From assembly GCF_027587205.1 (NCBI RefSeq), contig NZ_JAPDOD010000015.1, positions 1 to 64,000 of the forward strand: a stretch of 64,000 bases of DNA, read 5' to 3'. Both the position numbers and the translations under genes were made by a program. Under the pieces are notes generated by a model that did no database searches, had not been told where the DNA came from, and worked only from the letters and a program-made list of their open reading frames with translations. Shown piece after piece: positions 35,263 to 43,129 of the stretch. Each line of letters begins with the position of its first letter. Position 1 is the stretch's first letter. Source of the DNA: Solirubrobacter ginsenosidimutans. Its GTDB lineage: Bacteria; Actinomycetota; Thermoleophilia; Solirubrobacterales; Solirubrobacteraceae.

Positions 35263-35423
35263 GTGCGCGTTTAAGGCGCGCATCTTGGGTTTCGATCAGG
35301 TTCGCACCGTATCCCAGCACGACATTTCGAGCCGACTGAGCCGCGCACCGAGCGAACACACGGCAGGCAGCAACGAAGGGCGCGCCACTCCCCCTCCCCC
35401 ACCCGGCGCAGTTGACTTTCGTC
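35263..35423. repeat. Partial copy of the 45.7-46.3 kb intergenic repeat
   Basis: Two blocks match the element at 45753-46250. 35263-35307 is the reverse complement of 46022-46066 (38 of 45 bases by hand). 35309-35423 matches 46137 onward in direct orientation (GTATCCCAGCAC ... then the G-rich arm). The G-rich strand reads in the direction of the SDR gene and begins 4 nt after its stop codon. It fills the gap between two convergent genes. Confidence 0.7.
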
Positions 35424-35424
35424 C

Positions 35425-36297
35425 CTACGCCGCGTCCTCGAGCAACACTTCGTCCGCCCCCGGAGCGCTCGCATTCGCCCGCGCCTCGTACGCCGCCCGC
35501 GCCCGCGGATCCGTCGCCACGACCCGGTTGGAGTTCATCCCCCGCGACACCGCCTCGCGCCACGTGCGCGGCAGCACAGCGCCGAGCCACATGATCGCCG
35601 ACAGGCGGCGCGGCGCCCAGACGTCGAAGCGCGGGACCTTGATCGCGGCGATCGTCGAGGCGGCGATCTCCTCCGGCGTGACCCGCTTGACCATGCGCAG
35701 GTCCGGGACGCCGGAGGCGAGCTCGGTCTTGGCGAAGCCGGGCATGACCACGGTGACCTCGACGCCGGTGCCGCGCAGCTCGGCGCGGACGGATTCCGAG
35801 AGGCCGATGACGGCGTGCTTGGTCGCGACGTAGGTGGCGAGGCCCGGGGCGGCGGCGCGGCCGGCCAGCGAGGCGATGTTGACGATGTGGCCGGTGCCGC
35901 GCGGCTTCATGCGCCGCATCGCCTCCTGCGTGCCGTGGATGACTGCATGCAGGTTGATCTCGAGCTGGCGGGTGATGCTCGCGTCGGTCTCTTCGTCCAG
36001 CGGCGTGACCATCATGATCCCGGCGTTGTTGATCATGATGTCGAGCGGGCCGAGACGGCGCTCGACCTCGTCGAGGAACGCGGTGAAGCCGGGACGATCG
36101 GTGACGTCGAGGGCGAGGCCGATGGAGCCGTTGCCGAGCTCGGCTGCCGCGGCGGAGGCGGCGCCGGCGTCGAGGTCGCCGATCGCGACGACGACCCCCT
36201 CTCGTGCGAGCGCGCGGGCCAGCGCCTGACCGATGCCGCGGGCGCCGCCCGTGACGACGGCGACCTTGCCGCTCAGCGAGCGGGGAGATTTGGACAT
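35425..36297 (-). CDS. SDR-family oxidoreductase
   Basis: About 290 residues from ATG 36297. NAD(P)-binding VVTGGARGIGQALARAL, NNAG in DIMINNAGIMM, catalytic S...YxxxK in NIASLAGRAAAPGLATYVATKHAV, and a ~50-residue C-terminal extension. Classical short-chain dehydrogenase with an unknown alcohol or ketone substrate. CATAAT lies 7 nt before the ATG without a Shine-Dalgarno; the in-frame TTG at 36327 is less likely. The stop is followed at once by the G-rich intergenic repeat. Confidence 0.85.
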   Translation of the reverse strand: MSKSPRSLSGKVAVVTGGARGIGQALARALAREGVVVAIGDLDAGAASAAAAELGNGSIGLALDVTDRPGFTAFLDEVERRLGPLDIMINNAGIMMVTPLDEETDASITRQLEINLHAVIHGTQEAMRRMKPRGTGHIVNIASLAGRAAAPGLATYVATKHAVIGLSESVRAELRGTGVEVTVVMPGFAKTELASGVPDLRMVKRVTPEEIAASTIAAIKVPRFDVWAPRRLSAIMWLGAVLPRTWREAVSRGMNSNRVVATDPRARAAYEARANASAPGADEVLLEDAA

Positions 36298-36304
36298 GAC
36301 GTCA

Positions 36305-36310
36305 ATTATG
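36305..36310 (-). promoter_or_regulatory. -10 element of SDR gene
   Basis: CATAAT on the minus strand, 7 nt before the ATG at 36297; differs from TATAAT in one base. Predicts a leaderless transcript. Confidence 0.35.
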
Positions 36311-36350
36311 GAGGCCGATTTGGCCAATCAGGGGCAACTTGTGTCGAGAC

Positions 36351-37202
36351 TCACAGGAAGGCGCCGCTCGGCAGATAGGGATGGAACCCGCCGACGTCAC
36401 CGCCCAGGAAGAGCAGGCCGTTCGCGCCCCTGACGTCGAGACCGGCCTCGAGCAGCACGGGTACCGCCCACTGCTGGGCCGCGTCCAGGTAACCGACCCG
36501 CGTCTGACCGGTCACGCGAGAGAGCACGCCGCGCAGCACCGCGGCCGCGCTGTCCTCGTCGAGTGCGGCCATCGTGCGCAGGGACTCTTCGCCGAAGAAG
36601 GCGTACCCGCGCTCGGGCAACACATACAGGGTCTGGCCCATCGCCAGCAGCGTCTCGATGCTCGAGCGGCGCGCTCCGCCGCGGGCGAAGCGGTCCACGG
36701 TCTCGCAGAACCCGATGTCGTCGGCGGTGCCGACGCGGAACCCGGCAGGCGCCGTCACGCCCTTCGGAGTGCCGGTGGCCAGGAAGCATGGGTGCAGGTC
36801 GAGCCCGAGGCGCGAGTAGGCGCGGACCGCGCGCGCGTCGGCCGAGGAGAGGATGATCCGGCCCTTCGCGTCGCTCGCGTACGCATGGGCGCGGCGCAGG
36901 AGCTCGGAGCCGACGCCGGCGGACTGCGTCCCGGGGCGGACGATCAGGAGCGAGAGGCCCCAGATGCCCTCGCGCTTGGTCGCCAGCGCACAGCCCGCGA
37001 GGCCCTGCTCGTCCTCGGCGACCCACGAGCCTTCAGGGTCCTGGGTCACGAACATGCGGTAGCGCAATGCGGCCGCGTCCAGGTCCGGCGGAGGCGGTTC
37101 GGGCTCCTCGCCCATGCGCCGTGAGAGATCGTCGAACGTCGCACCGGTCAGCTCCATCGCGGCACGGACGTCATCCAGGGTCATCGGTCGGATCACCGGC
37201 AT
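36351..37202 (-). CDS. GNAT-family N-acetyltransferase (tandem domains)
   Basis: A 283-residue protein. The first GNAT domain (about 1-145) has a full acetyl-CoA loop (LLIVRPGTQSAGVGSELLRRA). The second, degenerate GNAT-like half (about 150-283) lacks a clear Q/RxxGxG/A loop. Tandem GNATs often use one half for catalysis and the other for acceptor binding. The acceptor is unknown. It is divergent from an alpha/beta hydrolase with only 19 bp between start codons. Confidence 0.8.
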   Translation of the reverse strand: MPVIRPMTLDDVRAAMELTGATFDDLSRRMGEEPEPPPPDLDAAALRYRMFVTQDPEGSWVAEDEQGLAGCALATKREGIWGLSLLIVRPGTQSAGVGSELLRRAHAYASDAKGRIILSSADARAVRAYSRLGLDLHPCFLATGTPKGVTAPAGFRVGTADDIGFCETVDRFARGGARRSSIETLLAMGQTLYVLPERGYAFFGEESLRTMAALDEDSAAAVLRGVLSRVTGQTRVGYLDAAQQWAVPVLLEAGLDVRGANGLLFLGGDVGGFHPYLPSGAFL

Positions 37203-37208
37203 GCGGCC

Positions 37209-37215
37209 TAGCCTA
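37209..37215. promoter_or_regulatory. Overlapping back-to-back -10 elements
   Basis: TAGCCT (37209-37214, plus) stands 7 nt before the ATG at 37222, and TAGGCT (37215-37210, minus) stands 7 nt before the ATG at 37202. Six shared bases could serve both leaderless genes, so they may be mutually exclusive. Confidence 0.4.
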
Positions 37216-37221
37216 AAGACG

Positions 37222-38052
37222 ATGAGCAGCTTCTCGCTCGACGGCCAGCGTCTCGCCTATACCGTCCACGGCGAAGGCCCGCGCCTGACGATCCTCCTGC
37301 ATGGACTGCTGTTCTCGCAGTACATGCACGAGTCGCTCGCACAGTCATTGGCGGAGCGCGGGCACCGCGTGGTCACGCTCGATCTGCTCGGGCACGGCGA
37401 GTCCGACCGCCCGACCGACAAGTGGCGCTACTCGATGCCGGCCTTCGGCGCCCAGATCGTGGCGCTGCTCGACCACCTCGGCGAGCCGGAGGCGGTCGTG
37501 ATGGGCACGTCGCTGGGCGCGAACGCGGCGCTGGAGGCGGTCGCGCGCGCGCCGGAGCGCTTCCGCGGCATGGTCATCGAGATGCCGGTGCTCGACCACG
37601 CGCTGCTCGGGGCCGCGCTCGCCTTCACGCCGCTGATGCTCGCGCTGACCGCGGGAGAGCCGGCGATGCGGCTGCTGGCACGGGCGGCGCGGCTCATCCC
37701 GCGGCGGACGCTGCCGTGGCAGGCCGACATCCTGCTCGACTGGATCCGCCAGGACCCCGAGCCGAGCGCCGCGGTGCTCCAAGGCCTGTTCTTCGGCCGC
37801 ACCGCGCCGCCGCGCGAGGAGCGGCGGAAGCTGGAGACGCCGGCGCTGGTGATCGGCCACCAGTACGACCTCATCCACCCGTTCTCGGACGCGGGTATGT
37901 TGGTCAGCGAGCTGCCCAACGCACGGCTGTTGGAAGCCAGCTCGCTGCTCGAGCTCCGGGTGGCGCCGCGCCGTCTGACGGGCGAGATCGCGGGTTTCGC
38001 CGAGCAGTGCTGGCGCCCGCGCGCGGCGCGTTCGCGCGCTCGCGCGTCGTAA
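37222..38052 (+). CDS. Alpha/beta-fold hydrolase
   Basis: A 276-residue protein with LHGLLFSQYMHESL (oxyanion region), nucleophile elbow GTSLGANAAL and the acid loop GHQYDLIHPFSD. Where a catalytic His is expected, the C-terminal segment reads LEASSLLELRVAPRRL, so the usual His is not visible. The family (SLLELR-type) may use a different residue or bind rather than hydrolyse. No signal peptide. Substrate unknown. Confidence 0.78.
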   Translation: MSSFSLDGQRLAYTVHGEGPRLTILLHGLLFSQYMHESLAQSLAERGHRVVTLDLLGHGESDRPTDKWRYSMPAFGAQIVALLDHLGEPEAVVMGTSLGANAALEAVARAPERFRGMVIEMPVLDHALLGAALAFTPLMLALTAGEPAMRLLARAARLIPRRTLPWQADILLDWIRQDPEPSAAVLQGLFFGRTAPPREERRKLETPALVIGHQYDLIHPFSDAGMLVSELPNARLLEASSLLELRVAPRRLTGEIAGFAEQCWRPRAARSRARAS

Positions 38053-38068
38053 ACACAGAATTCGTCGC

Positions 38069-38074
38069 TACCCT
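38069..38074 (+). promoter_or_regulatory. -10 element of DUF3105 gene
   Basis: TACCCT, 10 nt before the ATG at 38085; TANNNT form, no Shine-Dalgarno. Confidence 0.3.
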
Positions 38075-38084
38075 CACGCACCGG

Positions 38085-38789
38085 ATGTCGAGTCGCCAAG
38101 AGGAGAAGGAGCGCCGCAAGCGCGAGCGCCAGGAACGCGAAGCCGCCGAACAGGCAGGCGCCGCCCGACGCAAGCGGATGCAGCTCGTATTCGGCGGGGT
38201 GCTCGGCTCCGTCGCCGTGATCGCGGTCGTGCTCGTCCTCGTCTTCGTGGTCGGCAACAGCAGCAGCGACGATCCCGCCGCCAGCGTGCCCAAGGGCTCC
38301 GCGGCGATCCCGGCGCAGCAGATCTCCGACATCAAGAAGGCCGCCGCGGCCGCCGGCTGCACGCTCAAGGACGCCCCCAACGAGGGCGCCGGGCACATCG
38401 AGAAGGAATTCAAGCCGTCGGACTACAAGCAGAACCCGCCGACGTCGGGCAACCACTTCCCCGAGTGGTACCAGGACGGGATCTACAACCCGGGTGACAC
38501 GCCGGAGCTCGGCAAGCTCGTGCACACGCTCGAGCACGGCCGGATCGACGTCCAGTACGCGCCCGGCACGCCGGCCACGACCGTGGCCCAGCTCGAGACG
38601 TTCTTCAAGGAGAACGAGGACGGCTACCACATGCTGCTCTTCCAGAACGGCACCAAGATGCCGTTCGCGGTCGCGGCCACCGCGTGGGATCACCAGCTCG
38701 GCTGCAAGACCATGAACCCCAAGGTCTTCGACGCGCTGCGGACCTTCCGCGAGACCTACATCGACAAGGGTCCCGAGGTCGTGCCGTAG
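38085..38789 (+). CDS. DUF3105 membrane-anchored protein
   Basis: A 234-residue protein. A highly charged N-terminal helix (RQEEKERRKRERQEREA) is followed by one TM segment (VFGGVLGSVAVIAVVLVLVFVV) and an extracytoplasmic DUF3105 domain with PPTSGNHFPEWYQDGIY and LVHTLEHGRIDVQY. The conserved His residues may bind metal. Function is unknown; common in actinobacteria as a stand-alone gene. It ends 3 bp before the convergent sugar transferase. Confidence 0.87.
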   Translation: MSSRQEEKERRKRERQEREAAEQAGAARRKRMQLVFGGVLGSVAVIAVVLVLVFVVGNSSSDDPAASVPKGSAAIPAQQISDIKKAAAAAGCTLKDAPNEGAGHIEKEFKPSDYKQNPPTSGNHFPEWYQDGIYNPGDTPELGKLVHTLEHGRIDVQYAPGTPATTVAQLETFFKENEDGYHMLLFQNGTKMPFAVAATAWDHQLGCKTMNPKVFDALRTFRETYIDKGPEVVP

Positions 38790-38792
38790 GGA

Positions 38793-39407
38793 CTACTGGC
38801 GCCAGCCACCGGTCTCGCCTCGATAGAGGCCGTGACCGGTGAGCGCCATGCGGGCCGAGAGGTAGAGGATCCGCAGGTCGAGCCGCAGCGACGCGTGCTC
38901 GAGGTACCAGATGTCCAGCTCGATCCGTTCGGGCCAGGGCAGTGACGCGCGGCCGTTGACCTGCGCCCAGCCGCCGAGGCCAGGGCGCACCGCGAGCCGC
39001 CGGCGCTGCCGGTCGGTGTAGGCGTCGACCTGCTTGCGCAGCGTCGGGCGCGGCCCGATCAGCGACATCTCGCCGCGGAGCACGTTGACCAGGTTCGGCA
39101 GCTCGTCGATCGACGTCCGGCGCAGCAGCGCGCCCACGCGGGTGATGCGCGCGTCGCCCTCGTCGACCGCCATCCCCGCGCCGATGTGCTCGGCGCCGGA
39201 GACCATCGTCCGCAGCTTGATGACCTCGAAGTCGTGTCCGTCCTTGCCCACCCGCGGCTGGCGGTAGATCGGGTGGCCGTGGGACTCGAGCCTCACCGCC
39301 GCCGCGGCGAGCGCGATGACCGGCGCGGCGACGAGCAGCGCTCCACCCGAGAGCGCCACGTCGAGCGCGCGCTTGCGGCGCGAGTACAGGTATGGCGCGA
39401 CCGTCAC
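38793..39407 (-). CDS. Initiating sugar-phosphate transferase (WbaP/PglC-like)
   Basis: About 204 residues from GTG 39407. One N-terminal hydrophobic hairpin (LDVALSGGALLVAAPVIALAAAAV) precedes the catalytic core FEVIKLRTMVSGAEH, RRTSIDELPNLVNVLRGEMSLIGPRPTL and RPGLGGWAQVNGRA. This small monotopic phosphoglycosyl transferase moves a sugar phosphate onto undecaprenyl phosphate, starting the polysaccharide repeat. The GTG overlaps the stop of the upstream GT2 gene (GTGA). It anchors the surface polysaccharide locus. Confidence 0.92.
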   Translation of the reverse strand: MTVAPYLYSRRKRALDVALSGGALLVAAPVIALAAAAVRLESHGHPIYRQPRVGKDGHDFEVIKLRTMVSGAEHIGAGMAVDEGDARITRVGALLRRTSIDELPNLVNVLRGEMSLIGPRPTLRKQVDAYTDRQRRRLAVRPGLGGWAQVNGRASLPWPERIELDIWYLEHASLRLDLRILYLSARMALTGHGLYRGETGGWRQ

Positions 39408-40528
39408 CGCGTGCCCTCCGGCGCGTCCCACCCGGCGGGCGTGCCGTGGCGCAGCCAGTCGTACAGGCCGGCGGCGAGCGCCGCGGTCGTGAGCACGTAG
39501 TAGCGGGCGACCAGCGTCGGCTTCGCCTTCACTCCGGAGAAGGCGGCGAGCACCAGCGCCGCCTGGGCCGCCGCCGCGAGCCGGTAGATGCGCCCTGAGC
39601 GCAGCAGGGCGAGCGTCGCGAGGCCCGTGAGGAGGTGCAGGAACGGCGTGCCGTAGCGCAGCAGGCGGTGGCTGACGATCATCAGCGCGTAGAGCGGCGA
39701 GTAGCCGCGCGGGTCGGCGAGGCCGCCCTTGATCACGATCGGCCAGCCGTGGGACATCATGCGGCGCTTGCGCGCCCACTCGCCCTCGATCGACGGGACC
39801 ATCTTCTCCTCCGCGCGCGCCGCCGGCTGGTAGACCGCCCGCCAGCCGTTCTTGACCATCCGGAAGGGGAACGAGAGGTCGTGGCCCATGATCGGGTCGA
39901 CCTCGACGTAGGCCTCCTTGCGCACCGCGTAGATCGCGCCGTTGCCCCCCGTGACCGACGCCAGCGCGGACTCCTGCGCGCGCAGGAACATCTCGTAGCG
40001 CCAGTACAGGCCCTCCTGGTTGGTCCCGGCCTCGTTGGTGAATGTCACCTGGCCGCAGACGTAGCCGACGTCCGCGTCCGCGAACGGCTTGACCAGCTGC
40101 GTGAGGGCGTCCGGCGCCCACAGCGCGTTGGCGTCGCCGAACGCGACGACCTCCCCGCGCGCCGCGCGCACCGCGGCGTCCTGCGCGCGGATCTTGCCGC
40201 CCCGGGGGAGCTCGAGCACGAGGTCCGCGCCGGCCGCGCGGGCGCGCGCGGCGGTCGCGTCGCTCGCCCCGTCGACGGCGACGATCACCTCGAGCCGCTC
40301 TCGCGGCCAGTACAGCGCGAGCGCGTTGGCGACCTTCGCCGCGATCACCGACTCCTCGTTGTAGGCCGCGACCACCAGCGAGACCGAGGGTTCGAACTCG
40401 CCGGTCGGCGCGACCGGCGGCGAGCCCTTCAGGCGGCGCAGCAGCGCCAAGGCGGGTGCGTAGAGCACCTGCGTCCAGGCGATCAATCCGGCGGAGATCC
40501 AGAACAGTGCGCGCAAGGCGGCGAGCAT
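39404..40528 (-). CDS. Membrane glycosyltransferase family 2
   Basis: About 374 residues from ATG 40528. An N-terminal TM segment, a GT-A domain (VSLVVAAYNEESVI, DGASDATAARARAAG, FGDANALW, TGGNGAIYAVRK) with a QEGLYWRYE-type acceptor region, and several C-terminal TM segments. Resembles processive or membrane-embedded GT2 enzymes that build polysaccharide. Coupled to the sugar-phosphate transferase gene by 4 bp. The donor sugar is unknown. Confidence 0.87.
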   Translation of the reverse strand: MLAALRALFWISAGLIAWTQVLYAPALALLRRLKGSPPVAPTGEFEPSVSLVVAAYNEESVIAAKVANALALYWPRERLEVIVAVDGASDATAARARAAGADLVLELPRGGKIRAQDAAVRAARGEVVAFGDANALWAPDALTQLVKPFADADVGYVCGQVTFTNEAGTNQEGLYWRYEMFLRAQESALASVTGGNGAIYAVRKEAYVEVDPIMGHDLSFPFRMVKNGWRAVYQPAARAEEKMVPSIEGEWARKRRMMSHGWPIVIKGGLADPRGYSPLYALMIVSHRLLRYGTPFLHLLTGLATLALLRSGRIYRLAAAAQAALVLAAFSGVKAKPTLVARYYVLTTAALAAGLYDWLRHGTPAGWDAPEGTR

Positions 40529-40555
40529 GGTGGCAGGTGCGGCACAATCCCCGCT

Positions 40556-41074
40556 GTGCTGACCGACGGCGTGATCACCCTCCGCCCGCCCCGCGACGAC
40601 GACGCGGAGGCGCTCTTCGTCGCCTGCCAGGACCCCGAGATCCAGCGCTGGACCGGCGTCCCCAAGCCCTACCTGCGCGAGCACGCCGACGCCTACCTCG
40701 CGCGGGTCGTCGCCGAGCGCGAGGCCGGGAAGTCGCACGCGTTCCTGGCGATCGGCCAGGACGGCGCCCTGCTGGGCAACATCAGCGTGATGGAGCTCGA
40801 CCGGGCGCCCGGCTACGGCGAGCTCGGCTACTGGGTCGCCCGCGACGCGCGCGGCAAGGGCGTCGCGTCAGCCGCGGTCACGCTCCTGCGCGACTGGTCG
40901 GCCGCCGAGCTCGGGCTCGAGCTGATCGAGCTGCTGATCGACATCGAGAACATCGGCTCGCAGCGGGTGGCCGAGAGCACCGGGTTCCTCGACACCGGCG
41001 AGCGGCGCCCCGCCCCGCGCCAGACGGAATCTGCCGAGCCGACCCACGCGGTCTACGCCTGGAGCCCCGCGTAG
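40556..41074 (+). CDS. GNAT-family acetyltransferase (RimJ-like)
   Basis: About 172 residues from GTG 40556. A GNAT fold of the RimJ/RimL type: LRPPRDDDAEALFVACQDPEIQRW, GELGYWVARDARGKGVASAAV (acetyl-CoA loop) and IDIENIGSQRVAESTGF. Probably acetylates an amino group of a protein or small molecule. CACAAT lies 7 nt upstream and no Shine-Dalgarno was seen. The end overlaps the convergent GT4 gene by 22 bp. Confidence 0.85.
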   Translation: MLTDGVITLRPPRDDDAEALFVACQDPEIQRWTGVPKPYLREHADAYLARVVAEREAGKSHAFLAIGQDGALLGNISVMELDRAPGYGELGYWVARDARGKGVASAAVTLLRDWSAAELGLELIELLIDIENIGSQRVAESTGFLDTGERRPAPRQTESAEPTHAVYAWSPA

Positions 41075-42108
41075 AGCTCCAGCGTGCGCTGGGCGATGGC
41101 GTCCCAGCCCAGCGGGCCGTCGGCCGCCGCGCGTGACGCCGCGGCCATGCGGTCGAGCTTCGACGGATCCGCCAGCAGCGCGGTGAGCGCGGCGGCGAGG
41201 GCGTGCGAATCGCCCGGCGGGACGAGCTCGGCGCCGTCGATCTCCGGGAACCCGCCGACGGACGTCAGCAGCAGCGGCTTGCCGAAGGCCAGCGCGGTGA
41301 ACAGCACGCCGGACTGGTCGATCTCGCGGTACGGGAGCACGACGAGGTCCGCGGCCTCGAACGCACCCGCCAGCTCCGCCCCTGAGACGAAGCGCAGCGC
41401 GGTGCGCACGTTGGGGCCGTGGATGAACGAGGCATCCATGCGCGGCATGCCCACCACCCACAGCTCGGCGTCCGGCGCCGCCTCCCGCCACGCCTCCAGC
41501 AGCACGTCGAGGCCCTTGTAGGGCCGGATCAGGCCGAAGAAGAGCACCACCGGCTTGGTCTTGGCGAACAGCGGCTCGGGCGCGGTGCGCGCGAGGTTGT
41601 CGAGCACGCCGTGCGGGATCACGTGGACCTTCCCCGGGTCGAGCCGCAGCTCGTCGCGCAGCCGCGCGGCGCCGTGTTCGGAGTGCACGACGATCGCGTC
41701 CATCCGCTCATAGAGCCTGCGCTGCCCGCTCAGCTGGCTCGGCTTGGGCTCGCGCGGGAGGACGTCGTGGGCGGTGAGCACGCGCGGGCGCCTGCGGGGG
41801 AGCAGGTGGGCGTCGAGCGCCTGCACGGGCAGCCACTGGAAGTGCACGACGTCGGCGCGTGCCGCGCTGCGCCGGTAGCGGAGCATGTCCGGCACGTGCT
41901 GCGCCAGCCGGGCGTAGCGGCGGCCGGCGGGCGGCGCCCAGCGGTAGAACGCCTCGCGCACGGTCACGCCTTCGGCCTCCGGCACGTCGCCGTAGCCGAA
42001 GCGGCTCGTGATCAGCTCGACCTCGGCACCTGCGCGGGCGAGCGCCGACGCGAGGGCCCGGTCGTAGGGCGGCGTGAAGGCCGCCGGATCGACCAGGTGG
42101 ACGCGCAC
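41053..42108 (-). CDS. Glycosyltransferase family 4
   Basis: A 351-residue GT-B enzyme. The N-terminal Rossmann domain starts MRVHLVDPAAFTPPYDRALA; the C-terminal domain has VVLFFGLIRPYKGLDVLLEAW and the E-x7-E type region YREIDQSGVLFTALAFGKPLLLT. Adds a nucleotide-sugar-derived residue to the polysaccharide unit. GTG start at 42108 with TAGTCT 7 nt upstream. Divergent from the next GT2 gene. Confidence 0.88.
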   Translation of the reverse strand: MRVHLVDPAAFTPPYDRALASALARAGAEVELITSRFGYGDVPEAEGVTVREAFYRWAPPAGRRYARLAQHVPDMLRYRRSAARADVVHFQWLPVQALDAHLLPRRRPRVLTAHDVLPREPKPSQLSGQRRLYERMDAIVVHSEHGAARLRDELRLDPGKVHVIPHGVLDNLARTAPEPLFAKTKPVVLFFGLIRPYKGLDVLLEAWREAAPDAELWVVGMPRMDASFIHGPNVRTALRFVSGAELAGAFEAADLVVLPYREIDQSGVLFTALAFGKPLLLTSVGGFPEIDGAELVPPGDSHALAAALTALLADPSKLDRMAAASRAAADGPLGWDAIAQRTLELYAGLQA

Positions 42109-42115
42109 GGGTTCC

Positions 42116-42121
42116 AGACTA
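42116..42121 (-). promoter_or_regulatory. -10 element of GT4 gene
   Basis: TAGTCT on the minus strand, 7 nt before the GTG at 42108; TANNNT form, no Shine-Dalgarno. Confidence 0.4.
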
Positions 42122-42148
42122 CGAACCCGTCAACATGAGAACGTCCGC

Positions 42149-43129
42149 ATGTCAACAGGGGCCCCGTACGGCAAGATGCAAACCGCCTTGTCCGTCGAGA
42201 TCAGCTTCTGCGTCGTCAATACCGAGCAGCGTGGCCTCCTGCGCTACTGCCTCGACGCGATCGCGCGCGAACGCGCGACGGTCGACTTCGAAACCGAGGT
42301 CCTGGTGCTCGACAACGCCTCACGGGACGGCTCGGCGGACGTGGCGCGCCAGCACCCGGTCACCACGGAGGTGATCGCGCTCACCGAGCGCCGAGGCAAA
42401 GGCGTCAACGACTCAGAGCTCCTGCGGCGCGCCCGAGGGCGGTTCTGCCTGCTGCTCAACGAGGACTCCGAGCTCGAACCGGGCGCGACGGTCGCGCTGC
42501 ACGCCGCGCTCGCCTCCGACGAGCGTGCCGGAGCGGCGGGGGCGATGCTCGTTCGCCCCGACGGCGAGCAGCAACCCTCGGCCTGGCGCTTTCCCTCCCC
42601 GGGCAGCGCGCTGATGACGGCGATGTTCCTGCACAAGGCGTTCGTGGTGCAGAGCACGGGCGAGGACGTGCGGTCGGTCGACTGGGTGCAGTCGGCGGCG
42701 ATGCTCGTCCGCCGCGAGGCCGCGGTCCAGATCGGCTACTTCGACCCGCAGTTCTTCGTGTACTCCGACGAGGTCGACTTCTGCCGGCGGCTGGCCGGCG
42801 CCGGCTGGCACACGCTCTACGTGCCGAGCGCGAGGGCCGTGCATCACGAGCAGCTCTCGACCGGCAACGTCCCGACGCGCCGGATCGTCGAGTTCTCGCG
42901 CAACCGCGACCGCTACATGCGCAAGCACCACTCCGCGGTGTCGGCGGCGCTGGTGCGCTACCTCACGGCCTACGCGTACGCGCTGCGGGCGGCGGGTGCG
43001 CTGGTCCTCCCGGGGCACGACCCCAAGCGCTACGCCAAGCACGTCACGGCGACGCTGCGCCCGAATCGCGGCGAGGGCCTCGCCGAGGGCGCGGAGGAGT
43101 TCAACCGGCAACTGAAGCCCGGGCCCTGA
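42149..43129 (+). CDS. Glycosyltransferase family 2 (rhamnosyltransferase-like)
   Basis: About 326 residues from ATG 42149 (ATG 42176 is possible). A GT-A fold of the WbbL type: FCVVNTEQRGLLRYCLDAI, LVLDNASRDGSADVA, LLLNEDSELEPGAT, VQSAAMLVRREAAVQIGYFD and YSDEVDFCRRLAGAGW. Soluble, with a C-terminal helical region that could touch the membrane. Probably adds a deoxysugar. Its end overlaps the convergent flippase gene by 29 bp. Confidence 0.88.
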   Translation: MSTGAPYGKMQTALSVEISFCVVNTEQRGLLRYCLDAIARERATVDFETEVLVLDNASRDGSADVARQHPVTTEVIALTERRGKGVNDSELLRRARGRFCLLLNEDSELEPGATVALHAALASDERAGAAGAMLVRPDGEQQPSAWRFPSPGSALMTAMFLHKAFVVQSTGEDVRSVDWVQSAAMLVRREAAVQIGYFDPQFFVYSDEVDFCRRLAGAGWHTLYVPSARAVHHEQLSTGNVPTRRIVEFSRNRDRYMRKHHSAVSAALVRYLTAYAYALRAAGALVLPGHDPKRYAKHVTATLRPNRGEGLAEGAEEFNRQLKPGP

